Assembly: GCA_002352205.1 (NCBI GenBank)
Contig: DEHZ01000010.1
Span: 186,245 to 250,244, forward strand
Length of the DNA stretch: 64,000 nt
Direction of reading: 5' to 3'
Origin: Flavobacterium sp. UBA2787
GTDB lineage: Bacteria > Bacteroidota > Bacteroidia > Flavobacteriales > Flavobacteriaceae
The position numbers and the translations under genes were made by a program. The notes beneath the pieces were generated by a model, which was not told the origin of the DNA, made no database searches, and worked only from the letters and a program-made list of their open reading frames with translations. This document shows, in pieces, positions 34,812 through 43,533 of the stretch (its first letter is position 1; each line of letters starts with the position of its first letter).

Positions 34812-34943
34812 GTTTCCAAGTAAGCGATTTGTTTCCTTTCTAGCCCCGATTGAAGCGGCATCCTTTTGTGTAGCTTGCGAAACAAAAGATAGAGCGGAAA
34901 GCGGGAAAATGGATGACTGAAAATGCCCAAACCATTCGCTTCT
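34812..34943 (-). repeat. Dispersed repeat, copy 2
   Basis: In the minus-strand direction this aligns along its length with 17822-17961. The internal stem is kept (CTTTTGT/ACAAAAG). Relative to copy 1, one pair changes from T-A to C-G on both sides. Confidence 0.75.
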
Positions 34944-35059
34944 AATTGTTAACAAACTAAACAGTTTCAGCTGAAAACTGCGATTGCAAACTGCTAACGA
35001 AAACCCATTTATTCGTACCTTAGCGACTCATTACCTAAGAACCTTAGCACCTAAAAAAA

Positions 35060-35704
35060 ATGGAAGATCTCAGCAATTACCGAAAATCATACGAAAAAAG
35101 CGAACTTCTCGAAACCAATATTCCGGAAGATCCAATCAATTTATTTCACCGCTGGTTTTATGAAACCGAAGAGCAAGGCAATATTGAAGAAGTGAATGCC
35201 ATGACAGTTTCTACAATCGGAAAAGACGGTTTTCCTAAGTCTCGTGTAGTCTTACTTAAAAAATTTAACGAAGAAGGATTTATTTTTTATACAAATTATG
35301 AATCCGAAAAAGGAAAAGCTATCGAAGCAAACCCTAATGTTTGCCTTTCTTTTTTTTGGCATTCGATGGAAAGACAAGTCATTATTAAAGGAATTGCAGA
35401 GAAAACTTCTGCACAACTTTCGGATAATTATTTTGACTCTCGTCCGGATGGAAGTAAACTGGGAGCAATTGTTTCCAACCAAAGTAGGGTAATTGAATCC
35501 AGAACTGTTTTAGAAGAGAAGCTGAAGGCTTTGGAATCTGAATTTGAAGGAAAAGAAATTCCTCGACCTCCTTTCTGGGGCGGATTTTTAGTTCGTCCGC
35601 AAGAAGTAGAATTCTGGCAAGGTCGCCCTAATCGACTTCATGATCGAATTCGATACCAACTTCAAAATGATTATTCTTGGAAAATTGAAAGATTAGCACC
35701 TTAA
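35060..35704 (+). CDS. pdxH: Pyridoxamine 5'-phosphate oxidase
   Basis: A 214-residue FMN enzyme making pyridoxal 5'-phosphate. The opening LSNYRKSYEKSELLE, the FMN-binding KSRVVLLKKFNEEGFIFYTNYESEKG, and the C-terminal FWQGRPNRLHDRIRY and WKIERLAP are all diagnostic. Length is normal. The start follows a degenerate repeat tract and the element TACCTTAG, a near match to the -7 consensus. Confidence 0.97.
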   Translation: MEDLSNYRKSYEKSELLETNIPEDPINLFHRWFYETEEQGNIEEVNAMTVSTIGKDGFPKSRVVLLKKFNEEGFIFYTNYESEKGKAIEANPNVCLSFFWHSMERQVIIKGIAEKTSAQLSDNYFDSRPDGSKLGAIVSNQSRVIESRTVLEEKLKALESEFEGKEIPRPPFWGGFLVRPQEVEFWQGRPNRLHDRIRYQLQNDYSWKIERLAP

Positions 35705-35836
35705 TATGTAGGAAAAAAAGTAAATAAAAATAAAAAAGATGTATTTCATCGATTTTATTTGGCACTTAAACGAATATTGTAGTAATATTGACTCGTCAAA
35801 CAAGACAACACGTTCATAAATTACAAAGCACCAAGA

Positions 35837-35904
35837 TATTTGCCCCACATCTATCAAAAGCTAAAAAATATTTAGATAATAAAAAGGTATTTGCCCCACA
35901 TCTA
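35837..35904 (+). repeat. 17-bp direct repeat pair upstream of the CAP lipoprotein
   Basis: TATTTGCCCCACATCTA occurs at 35837-35853 and again at 35888-35904, 51 bases apart. A shorter TTTTGCCCCGA lies just after the gene at 36420. The copies could be paired activator sites or promoter-like elements. Confidence 0.7.
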
Positions 35905-35927
35905 CTTTTAAAACTTAACCTACTACT

Positions 35928-36419
35928 ATGAAAGCAAAAATGTTTAGAGCATTGTTGCCATTCGCAATTGTGTTCACTTTGATTTCTTGTTCTTCTGATT
36001 CATCAGAAGATACTGTAACGCCAATCGTTGAGAGTTTTTCATACAACGAAACTGAGTTAGATTTGATGAACAAAATCAATAACCACAGAGAAAGCGTAGG
36101 GTTAAATCCGTTAGAAAAAATTAATCACATTTCATACAAATCATCTGAACATAATGATTATATGATTGAAAATGATGTAGTTGGTCACCAATATTTTGAC
36201 CAAAGAGCAAGCAACATCAAACAAGTTTTGGGAGCTGTTCAAGTAAGTGAGAATGTAGCTTACAACTATCAATCAAATGAAGGTGTTTTACATGCTTGGT
36301 TAATGAGCGATGGACACAAAGACAACATTGAAGGAGATTTTACTCACTTCGGAATATCAGTTAAAACAAATCCAAACACAGGAAAAAAATACTACACCAA
36401 CATTTTTATGAAAAGGTAA
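35928..36419 (+). CDS. CAP-domain lipoprotein
   Basis: A 163-residue lipoprotein with lipobox LISC (C21) followed by a serine-rich spacer. Residues about 40-160 form a CAP/SCP (YkwD-like) domain: ELDLMNKINNHRESVGLNPL, SSEHNDYM, VGHQYFDQRA, SENVAYN and HAWLMSDGHKDNIEGDFTHFGI. The conserved histidine and glutamate of the CAP cavity are present. Bacterial members are extracellular; their substrate is unknown. It has a paired direct repeat upstream and a terminator downstream. Confidence 0.9.
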   Translation: MKAKMFRALLPFAIVFTLISCSSDSSEDTVTPIVESFSYNETELDLMNKINNHRESVGLNPLEKINHISYKSSEHNDYMIENDVVGHQYFDQRASNIKQVLGAVQVSENVAYNYQSNEGVLHAWLMSDGHKDNIEGDFTHFGISVKTNPNTGKKYYTNIFMKR

Positions 36420-36450
36420 TTTTGCCCCGAATTTACCTTAACCTAAGAAG

Positions 36451-36478
36451 AACCGCTCGCTATCGAGTGGTTTTTTTT
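36451..36478. terminator. Terminator between convergent genes
   Basis: The stem AACCGCTCG/CGAGTGGTT has a CTAT loop and is followed by eight T. The stop codon of the minus-strand neighbour begins in the loop. Confidence 0.85.
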
Positions 36479-37296
36479 ATGGTTAATTTGTAAATGTCAG
36501 CGTTCAAAATCTCCGAATCATTGTCTTCGCTAAGTAAGAATGTGATTTCGGATTTAGAATTTTTATAAACTGTTATTCCTTCAAATTTTTTGGTATCAGT
36601 AATTTTTTCAATGAATTCTATTTCAAAAGTTGTAGGATTCAATTCTCCAATCCAACTTCCTAAAACAACACCATCTTCATAAGTAGAATTTGAATCTTCG
36701 GCAGATGCCAAAAAATAAATTTTATCTTTAACCAAAACCGCATCTGTAAAAGTAGCCTTAACGTCTTTTTCTTCAGGTAAAATGATCGGAACATACTTTA
36801 TTAAACTCGGATTTGTCAACGATTCTTCTAAAATAAAAACACCATTTTGAGAGGCAGCCCCATTACCACGCTGAAATAATAGCCATTTATTTTTATAGTT
36901 TGCAACACCTTCAATATTCAAATTTTCTTTGTTAACTCCGCTTGATTGAGAAATTTTTTCAAATAAGTAAGTTAAATCTTTTGTGATTGATTTCTTCGTT
37001 TTTGTATGATATGAAGCTGAAATCATTCGCTTTTCAGTCGAACCGGAACCTAACACGAATATAGAATCTCCTTTTTTTAAAATTGATTCAAAATCAGGTT
37101 TGTCTTTTTTAGCAATAGATTCTTGACTGTTTTCAAAAAGCTCAATCTTGTCCAGTTTTTCAGTTTTCATATTGTATTCATATAAAAACGAACTTGAATC
37201 AGAAATTAGAAACAAAGAATCATTATCAAACACCAATCCTGAAGTTGCTCCAATTCCCAAAATCTGAAAAAACAATTCTAATTTAAATTTGTCCAT
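36460..37296 (-). CDS. Beta-propeller-like protein, DUF6929-type (tentative)
   Basis: A 278-residue protein with repeated strand pairs (LFLISDSSSFLYEYN, SIFVLGSGSTEKRM, KWLLFQRGNGAASQNGVFIL, KIYFLASAEDSNS, EGITVYKNSKSEITFLLSEDND) that suggest a five- or six-bladed propeller. It recalls DUF6929/esterase-like phytase proteins. No clear signal peptide precedes the first blade (MDKFKLELFFQILGIGATSG). The function is unknown. It is divergent from the PPK2 gene. Confidence 0.65.
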   Translation of the reverse strand: MDKFKLELFFQILGIGATSGLVFDNDSLFLISDSSSFLYEYNMKTEKLDKIELFENSQESIAKKDKPDFESILKKGDSIFVLGSGSTEKRMISASYHTKTKKSITKDLTYLFEKISQSSGVNKENLNIEGVANYKNKWLLFQRGNGAASQNGVFILEESLTNPSLIKYVPIILPEEKDVKATFTDAVLVKDKIYFLASAEDSNSTYEDGVVLGSWIGELNPTTFEIEFIEKITDTKKFEGITVYKNSKSEITFLLSEDNDSEILNADIYKLTIKKTTR

Positions 37297-37343
37297 ACTT
37301 TTTTGTACTTTGGTGTAAAATTAATCAATCTAATCCATATCAA

Positions 37344-38225
37344 ATGAAAAATATAAAACCAGAACATTTCAGAGTCGACTCCGAAATCAGTTTAGCTAAA
37401 ACCCCCACTTTTTTAGACATAGAAACTTCTGAAAAAAAGAAGGAAAAAATACTTCAAAAAACCCGTGAAAAGTTGAGTAAATTGCAAGACACGCTTTATG
37501 CTCATAACCGCTACGGTGTACTCATTTGCCTGCAAGGAATGGATACCGCCGGAAAAGACAGCCTCATTCGCGAAGTTTTTAAAGAATTTAATGCTCGTGG
37601 CGTGGTGGTGCACAGTTTCAAAACTCCGCATTCAACCGAATTGGAACACGATTATTTATGGCGACATTATATTGCTTTACCCGAAAAAGGAAAATTCGCC
37701 GTTTTTAACCGAACGCATTATGAAAATGTGCTTGTAACACGAGTTCATCCTGAGTATATTCTCAACGAAAATATTCCCGGCATCGAAACTGTCGAAGACA
37801 TCACACCCGAATTTTGGGAAAACCGTTTCGAAAGCATCAATGCATTCGAAAAACACATCGCTTCAAATGGCGTAATCATCCTCAAATTCTACCTTCATCT
37901 CAGCAAAGAAGAGCAACGCCAACGACTCCTTCGCCGACTTGAGACCGAGAAACACAACTGGAAATTTTCACCCGGGGATCTAAAAGAACGTGCCTTGTGG
38001 GCCGAATATCAAAATTGTTACGAAGAAGCCATCAATCGCACCTCAAAACCGCACGCACCGTGGTATATCGTGCCGGCAGATAACAAAGAAACATCGCGGT
38101 ATATCGTAGCAAAAACCATTCTCGAAGAGCTTCAAAAATACAACGAAATCAAGGAACCAGAACTCGAAGACAAAGTAAAAGACAATATCAAAATGTATCA
38201 CGATTTGCTAAAATCAGAAGAATAA
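37344..38225 (+). CDS. Polyphosphate kinase 2 family protein
   Basis: A 293-residue PPK2 kinase that transfers phosphate between polyphosphate and nucleotides. The P-loop CLQGMDTAGKDSLIREVF, the lid and HDYLWRHY region, and Walker B FNRTHYENVLV are present. The C-terminal APWYIVPADNKETSRY is typical of the family. It is a single-domain protein of class I/III length; which nucleotide it prefers cannot be read from the sequence. It is followed by the GC-rich hairpin block. Confidence 0.94.
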   Translation: MKNIKPEHFRVDSEISLAKTPTFLDIETSEKKKEKILQKTREKLSKLQDTLYAHNRYGVLICLQGMDTAGKDSLIREVFKEFNARGVVVHSFKTPHSTELEHDYLWRHYIALPEKGKFAVFNRTHYENVLVTRVHPEYILNENIPGIETVEDITPEFWENRFESINAFEKHIASNGVIILKFYLHLSKEEQRQRLLRRLETEKHNWKFSPGDLKERALWAEYQNCYEEAINRTSKPHAPWYIVPADNKETSRYIVAKTILEELQKYNEIKEPELEDKVKDNIKMYHDLLKSEE

Positions 38226-38562
38226 TTTTTTGGCCGCACTACGGGCTACCTGCCTGCTGGCAGGCAGGTCCGCTTCAATTCCTCAAGCCAAAACACAAAA
38301 AACTAAGCCGCAAAAAGAGCTTCCGTCGGTCGCTTTTTTGCGGCAAGTTTTTTAGTGTTTTGGCTCTCCGGGATTTCCGCTGCTATCCCTGGCGGAAACT
38401 GTGCCATCGAACCATTTCATTACAAAATATGGTAATTCTGTAACAAATCAACGTTAAAATATAATCACTTTCATTAGTAGAAAATTACCTTTGTAAGGAT
38501 TTTCATTTTTTAACACTTGAAAACCCAACAAAATAAGCTAATTTTAAACCCAAAAGGAACCT
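38226..38562. other. 337-bp gene-free interval with three hairpins
   Basis: The first 185 bases are clearly richer in G and C than the surroundings and hold three consecutive hairpins (38248-38269, 38286-38365, 38374-38398). The rest is AT-rich and leads into tamB; no further gene is visible. Confidence 0.7.
38248..38398. repeat. GC-rich multi-hairpin block
   Basis: The first hairpin is ACCTGCCTGC/GCAGGCAGGT. The second is a long imperfect stem of about 33-35 bases per arm, beginning AGCCAAAACAC and ending GTGTTTTGGCT. The third is TTTCCGC/GCGGAAA. It resembles a REP- or MITE-like dispersed element; no second copy is in this window. Confidence 0.6.
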
Positions 38563-41500
38563 TTGAAAAAGAACTTAAAAAAAGTAGCACGAATTTTACT
38601 TTGGATTATCGGTTCCATCGTGCTGACCTTTCTCCTTTTGGTTATTTTACTTCAAGTTCCCGCCGTGCAAAATTTTGTAAAAGACAAAGCCGTTAGCTAT
38701 CTCGAAGACAAAATTAAAACCAAAGTTTCCATTGATCGAATCGAAATTGGTTTACCAAAAAACGTTATCGTAGAAGGAATTTATCTCCAAGATCAACAAA
38801 AAGACACGCTTTTGTATGGCGAAAAAGTGTTGGTCAACATTAGCTTATTCAAACTCATTAGTAGCAAAGTCCAAATCGAAAATGTTGAACTAACCGGAGT
38901 TGTAGCCAACATCAATCGAAACGGAGAAGGCGAATTTAACTTTGATTACATCATCAATGCCTTCGCTTCCGAAGAACCAAAACCGGAATCTGAACCAACC
39001 GAAATTTCATTAGACAAAATCAACTTAAACAACATTCGTTTCACTTTTGATGATGCGTTAACTAAAAACGATTTCAAACTTAATTTATATCATTTCAACA
39101 CCCGAATCAGGACCTTCGATTTGGAAAATTTAGATTTCGAAGTGCCAAAAATTGAGATTGATGGATTAACACTTCAATTAAAACAAGGTATCGCACAAGT
39201 GCTTCAAAACACAGAAGAAGTTGCCGAAGATGCCAAAAACGAACCCAACCTAAAATTAAAAATAGGCGAAGTCGATTTAGGAAAAATTGATATACGTTTC
39301 GAAAGCGAATCCAATCAATTAAAAACAGGATTAGCATTTCAAAAATTAGTGGTTAGTTTCAATGAAATCGATTTACAAAAACAATTTATCGATATCGCTT
39401 CATTGCATTTGAAACAAACCAAAGCCAACCTTGTTTTAGGAAAAATCGAAGAAATAGTCACAAAAGAACCATCAACTGAAACCGCATCCAGCAATTGGAA
39501 ATTTAAACTGGATAAAATTCTAGTAGAAAAATTAGACTTTCAATTCGACGATGAAAAATCAGCACCAATCGCCAAAGGTATTGATTACAAGCACCTTCAT
39601 CTTCAAAACCTAAATCTTGATGCTTCGAAGCTAAATTACGCCACCGAAAATATGGCAGCCAACATTCATTCATTTCAAGTGAATGACAAAAGTGGTCTGG
39701 AAATTCAGTCGTTTTCTACCGATTTCAAGATGACTCCAACCGGAATTTCACTTGAAAAATTAGCTATAAAAACACCACAAACCGAAATTAAAAATAAGTT
39801 AGTGATTGGTTTTCCTTCGCTTGAATCCATCAGCGAAGATCCATCAACTATTTCGCTTGATGCTCGATTTTTACAATCCAAAATAGCCTTTCAAGATTTG
39901 TTGCTTTTTGCTCCGCAATTGGCTCAGGATAATCCGTTTAAAAGTCATCCAAATGCTATTTTGCTTTTAAATACAGAACTTTCAGGAAAATTAGATAACC
40001 TTGAAATTCCATTTTTTGAAATCAGCGGAATTGGTCAAACTAACGCTTCACTTTCGGGTAGAATTGTTGGTTTACCTGATATCGAAAAAACATATTTTGA
40101 TCTTGCGATAGATCAATTTCAATCCACTTCCAAAGATGTGCTGACATTTGTTCCACCAAATACAATTCCATCCAACATCGAACTTCCAACCACATTTAAA
40201 CTCAATGGAAACTTCAAAGGATTAATCAATAATTTTGCAACCAATTTGAATTTAAAAAGCAGTTTTGGAGATGCAAAAGTGGTTGCTCTTTTTGATCAAT
40301 CCAAAAAAGGAAACGAACAGTATGATGCTCAAATTGACTTGACGGAATTTGATTTGGGTAAATTAATTAAAAACGATTCCATCGGAACTTTAACTGTAAA
40401 AGCCGATGTAAAAGGAGTTGGTTTAGAACCCAAAACAGCTTCCGCCGATGCCGATTTAGAGGTGATTAAAGCAACTTATAATTCATACACTTACCAAAAT
40501 GTTTCGCTAAAAGGAGCAATCCAAAATGGCGATTTTGAAATCACAACCGCAAGTCAAGATCCAAATGTCACGTTTGACGGAATTGCTTCAGGAAGTTTCA
40601 AAACCGAATATCCAACCGGAAAACTGAAGTTAAATTTAGAAATGGTTGATTTGGAAAAACTCAATTTTATGGAAAAACCTTTCCGATTCAAAGGAATTGT
40701 TGAAGCCGATATGGCTTCCACCGATATTGACTTTTTGAATGGCGAAGTGGTTTTGCACGAATTTATTGTAGCCAATGAAAAAGAACAATTTGCTCTCGAT
40801 TCCATTAAAATTTCGGCTGAATCGACTGCAGAAAATAATAGTATAAAATTGGAATCTCAATTTGTAGATGCGGCGATTTTAGGAAAATACAAATTATCAA
40901 AAATTGGCGAATCACTTTCAAATTCTATTCAAAAATATTATAAAACTTCAGCAACTACGACCACTGAAAACACAGAAGAACAACAACTTGCTTTTAATGT
41001 TGAAGTAAAAAACACACCAATGCTGCAAAAAATTGTTCCGGATTTAATCAGTTTAGAACCGATTTCTATCGATGGAAGATACAATACGGTGAATGATTCG
41101 ATCATTATGAAAGGCAAAATTCCATTAGTGAAATATGGAAAAATTACAGTTTCTAATGCAGTTATAGATTTAAACACAGAAGAAAATGCGTTGGTTTATA
41201 ATTTAGAAGTTGATGACATTCAAAGTGAGCAATTTCAAATTCCACACACGATTGTAAGCGGAAAAGTTGAAAATAATGTGGTGAATTATGCTTTACAATT
41301 GCTCGATGCAAAAGACGAAGAACGTTATTATTTAGCCGGAACTTTAGAAGCCAAAAATGATATCAACGAAGTGAGTTTAGATTCGGAAAAGCTAATTCTA
41401 AATTACAACGAATGGCAATTGGCGGCCGATAATCTCATTCGTTTTGAACAACGAGGAGTTAATGCAACCAATTTTGATTTGTCTAAAGGCGAAAATAAAT

Positions 41501-43533
41501 TAACTGTTCAATCTGAAACCAGCGATATGAGTTCTCCAATTTCAATCGATTTTGAGAATTTTGAGATTGAAACCTTAACCAGTTTCGCCCAACAAAGTCA
41601 GTTAGAAATGACCGGAAAAATCAATGGAAATGCAAATGTTAGAGATATCAATTCAACACCAATTTTTACTTCCGATTTAACAATTGAAAATTTCACATTC
41701 AAAAAAGATACGGTTGGCGATGTTAAATTGAAAGTGAACAATGAAACCGCTTCCACTTTCAACGCAGAAGTTTCGATTACAAACCAAGAAAACAAAGTAG
41801 ATTTGAATGGTTTTTATCGCACAAGCGACAGTAGTTTTGACATGAAATTAGACATTGAAAAATTGAATTTAAAAAGTATTCAAGGTTTCACAATGGGTAA
41901 TTTGACCAACAGCACCGGTTTTTTCACCGGAAATTTTGATATTTCAGGAACAGTTGATAAACCAAATGTAATCGGAACGTTAGATTTTAATGAAATCGGA
42001 TTTAAAGTAACTTCACTCAATTCAAGTTTTAAATCCATTAATGATCAAATCAAATTTACAGGAGAATCCATAGTGTTTGACAATTTTGGAATTAAAGATG
42101 AAAAAGACAATGATTTGAATATAAACGGAAGAATTTTGACTTCCACTTTTCAAGATTTTCAATTCGATTTAAACGTTGTTGCTGATAATTTTAAAGCGAT
42201 TAATTCAACTGCCAAAGACAGTGATTTATTTTATGGTGAATTATATATTGATACAAAATTAGATATCAAAGGCGATTTAGCGAGTCCGGTTGTTAACGGA
42301 AATTTGAAGGTAAATGAAGATACAAAATTCACAGTTGTTTTGCCTCAATCCGATCCTTCTATTGCTGATCGCGAGGGAATTGTTGAATTCATCGACCCTA
42401 ATACAGTAAAATTATTTGATGATGCGTTGACGATGAAAGATTCATTAAACACATCCGATATTCGTGGAATTTTAGCCGCCGTCAACATCGAAATTGATAA
42501 AGAAGCCGAGTTTTCAATCATCATTGATAAAGCCAACGGAGATTTCTTAAAATTAAAAGGTGAAGCTCAATTGAGTGGCGGAATTGATCCTTCCGGAAAA
42601 ACAACCTTAACCGGACGATATGAATTTACCGAAGGTAGTTATGAAATGAATTTCAATTTAATCAAACGAAAATTCGACATTAAATCCGGCAGTTACATTC
42701 TTTGGACAGGCGAACCAACTTCGGCAAATATTAGTATTACGGCAGTTTATAAAACGGAAACTTCTCCATTGGATTTAGTCAGTGATCAATTAGGAGCAGT
42801 TTCAGCCGATGTTAGAACTCGCTATTTGCAACGTATTCCGTTTGAAACAGAATTGATTATGACAGGTGAATTAATGAAGCCAAACATTTCATTTGATATA
42901 GTTTTACCAGATGGAAATAATAGTGTTTCTGCGGATATTATCAATATGACTCAGGCAAAACTGTCCCAATTACGTCAACAACCGGATGAATTAAACAAAC
43001 AAGTTTTTGCTTTGTTATTATTGAATCGATTTGTGAGTGAAACCACTTTTGCATCATCAGGCGGTCCATCGGCTGAATCATTGGCGAGAGATAGTGCCAG
43101 TAAAATTCTATCACAACAACTAAACAATTTAGCAGGCGATTTAATTAAAGGTGTCGAAATGGAATTCGATTTAGATTCATCCGATGATTTTACCACCGGA
43201 CAAAGAGAATCCCGCACCGATTTGAATGTGGCTCTCTCTAAAAAGTTGTTAGACGATCGTTTAAAAATTACGGTCGGAAGCAGTTTCGGATTAGAAGGTC
43301 CGCAACAAGAAAACCAAGATGCTACGAACATTGCGGGAGACATTTCTGCAGAATATCAATTGTCTAAAGATGGTCGTTATCGCGTAAAAGCCTATCGAAA
43401 AAACCTTTATCAAGTGGCCCTTTTAGGTGAAGTTGTAGAAACCGGAGTGGCATTTATTATCACGATTGATTACAATAAATTCAGAGAAATTTTCAGCAAG
43501 AAAAAAGAAGAGAATTCAAAAAAGAATCCATGA
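38563..43533 (+). CDS. tamB: Translocation/assembly module protein TamB
   Basis: A 1656-residue AsmA/TamB-type bridge protein. One N-terminal transmembrane helix (about 12-33) anchors it in the inner membrane. A long repetitive beta-rich body follows, and the C-terminal DUF490 domain (about 1200-1650) contains segments such as GNLKVNEDTKFTVVLPQSDP and LTGRYEFTEGSYEMNFN. TamB proteins form hydrophobic grooves for lipid or outer-membrane protein transport. The start is TTG with AAAAGGAA as ribosome binding site. It overlaps the downstream TamL gene by four bases. Confidence 0.93.
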   Translation: MKKNLKKVARILLWIIGSIVLTFLLLVILLQVPAVQNFVKDKAVSYLEDKIKTKVSIDRIEIGLPKNVIVEGIYLQDQQKDTLLYGEKVLVNISLFKLISSKVQIENVELTGVVANINRNGEGEFNFDYIINAFASEEPKPESEPTEISLDKINLNNIRFTFDDALTKNDFKLNLYHFNTRIRTFDLENLDFEVPKIEIDGLTLQLKQGIAQVLQNTEEVAEDAKNEPNLKLKIGEVDLGKIDIRFESESNQLKTGLAFQKLVVSFNEIDLQKQFIDIASLHLKQTKANLVLGKIEEIVTKEPSTETASSNWKFKLDKILVEKLDFQFDDEKSAPIAKGIDYKHLHLQNLNLDASKLNYATENMAANIHSFQVNDKSGLEIQSFSTDFKMTPTGISLEKLAIKTPQTEIKNKLVIGFPSLESISEDPSTISLDARFLQSKIAFQDLLLFAPQLAQDNPFKSHPNAILLLNTELSGKLDNLEIPFFEISGIGQTNASLSGRIVGLPDIEKTYFDLAIDQFQSTSKDVLTFVPPNTIPSNIELPTTFKLNGNFKGLINNFATNLNLKSSFGDAKVVALFDQSKKGNEQYDAQIDLTEFDLGKLIKNDSIGTLTVKADVKGVGLEPKTASADADLEVIKATYNSYTYQNVSLKGAIQNGDFEITTASQDPNVTFDGIASGSFKTEYPTGKLKLNLEMVDLEKLNFMEKPFRFKGIVEADMASTDIDFLNGEVVLHEFIVANEKEQFALDSIKISAESTAENNSIKLESQFVDAAILGKYKLSKIGESLSNSIQKYYKTSATTTTENTEEQQLAFNVEVKNTPMLQKIVPDLISLEPISIDGRYNTVNDSIIMKGKIPLVKYGKITVSNAVIDLNTEENALVYNLEVDDIQSEQFQIPHTIVSGKVENNVVNYALQLLDAKDEERYYLAGTLEAKNDINEVSLDSEKLILNYNEWQLAADNLIRFEQRGVNATNFDLSKGENKLTVQSETSDMSSPISIDFENFEIETLTSFAQQSQLEMTGKINGNANVRDINSTPIFTSDLTIENFTFKKDTVGDVKLKVNNETASTFNAEVSITNQENKVDLNGFYRTSDSSFDMKLDIEKLNLKSIQGFTMGNLTNSTGFFTGNFDISGTVDKPNVIGTLDFNEIGFKVTSLNSSFKSINDQIKFTGESIVFDNFGIKDEKDNDLNINGRILTSTFQDFQFDLNVVADNFKAINSTAKDSDLFYGELYIDTKLDIKGDLASPVVNGNLKVNEDTKFTVVLPQSDPSIADREGIVEFIDPNTVKLFDDALTMKDSLNTSDIRGILAAVNIEIDKEAEFSIIIDKANGDFLKLKGEAQLSGGIDPSGKTTLTGRYEFTEGSYEMNFNLIKRKFDIKSGSYILWTGEPTSANISITAVYKTETSPLDLVSDQLGAVSADVRTRYLQRIPFETELIMTGELMKPNISFDIVLPDGNNSVSADIINMTQAKLSQLRQQPDELNKQVFALLLLNRFVSETTFASSGGPSAESLARDSASKILSQQLNNLAGDLIKGVEMEFDLDSSDDFTTGQRESRTDLNVALSKKLLDDRLKITVGSSFGLEGPQQENQDATNIAGDISAEYQLSKDGRYRVKAYRKNLYQVALLGEVVETGVAFIITIDYNKFREIFSKKKEENSKKNP

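Larger units (their letters stand above)
34697..35059. other. 363-bp gene-free interval
   Basis: It holds a short-period tract (34697-34760), the second dispersed repeat copy (34812-34943) and a further degenerate tract (about 34954-35055, words such as AACTGCGATTGCAAACTGC and ACCTTAGC) up to the pdxH start. The open frames across it are made of repeat sequence and are not credible genes. Confidence 0.7.

Noticed and set aside
34559-34955. Minus-strand open frames of 103 and 123 codons after rnz
   Set aside because: They are built from the short-period tract and the dispersed repeat, lack a plausible ribosome site, and one overlaps rnz.
38248-38398. Integron attC site
   Set aside because: The long imperfect hairpin is suggestive, but no core attC sites, integrase or gene cassettes are present.
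42975-43343. Minus-strand 122-codon frame inside tamB
   Set aside because: It is antisense to the conserved TamB C-terminal domain, with no promoter or ribosome site.
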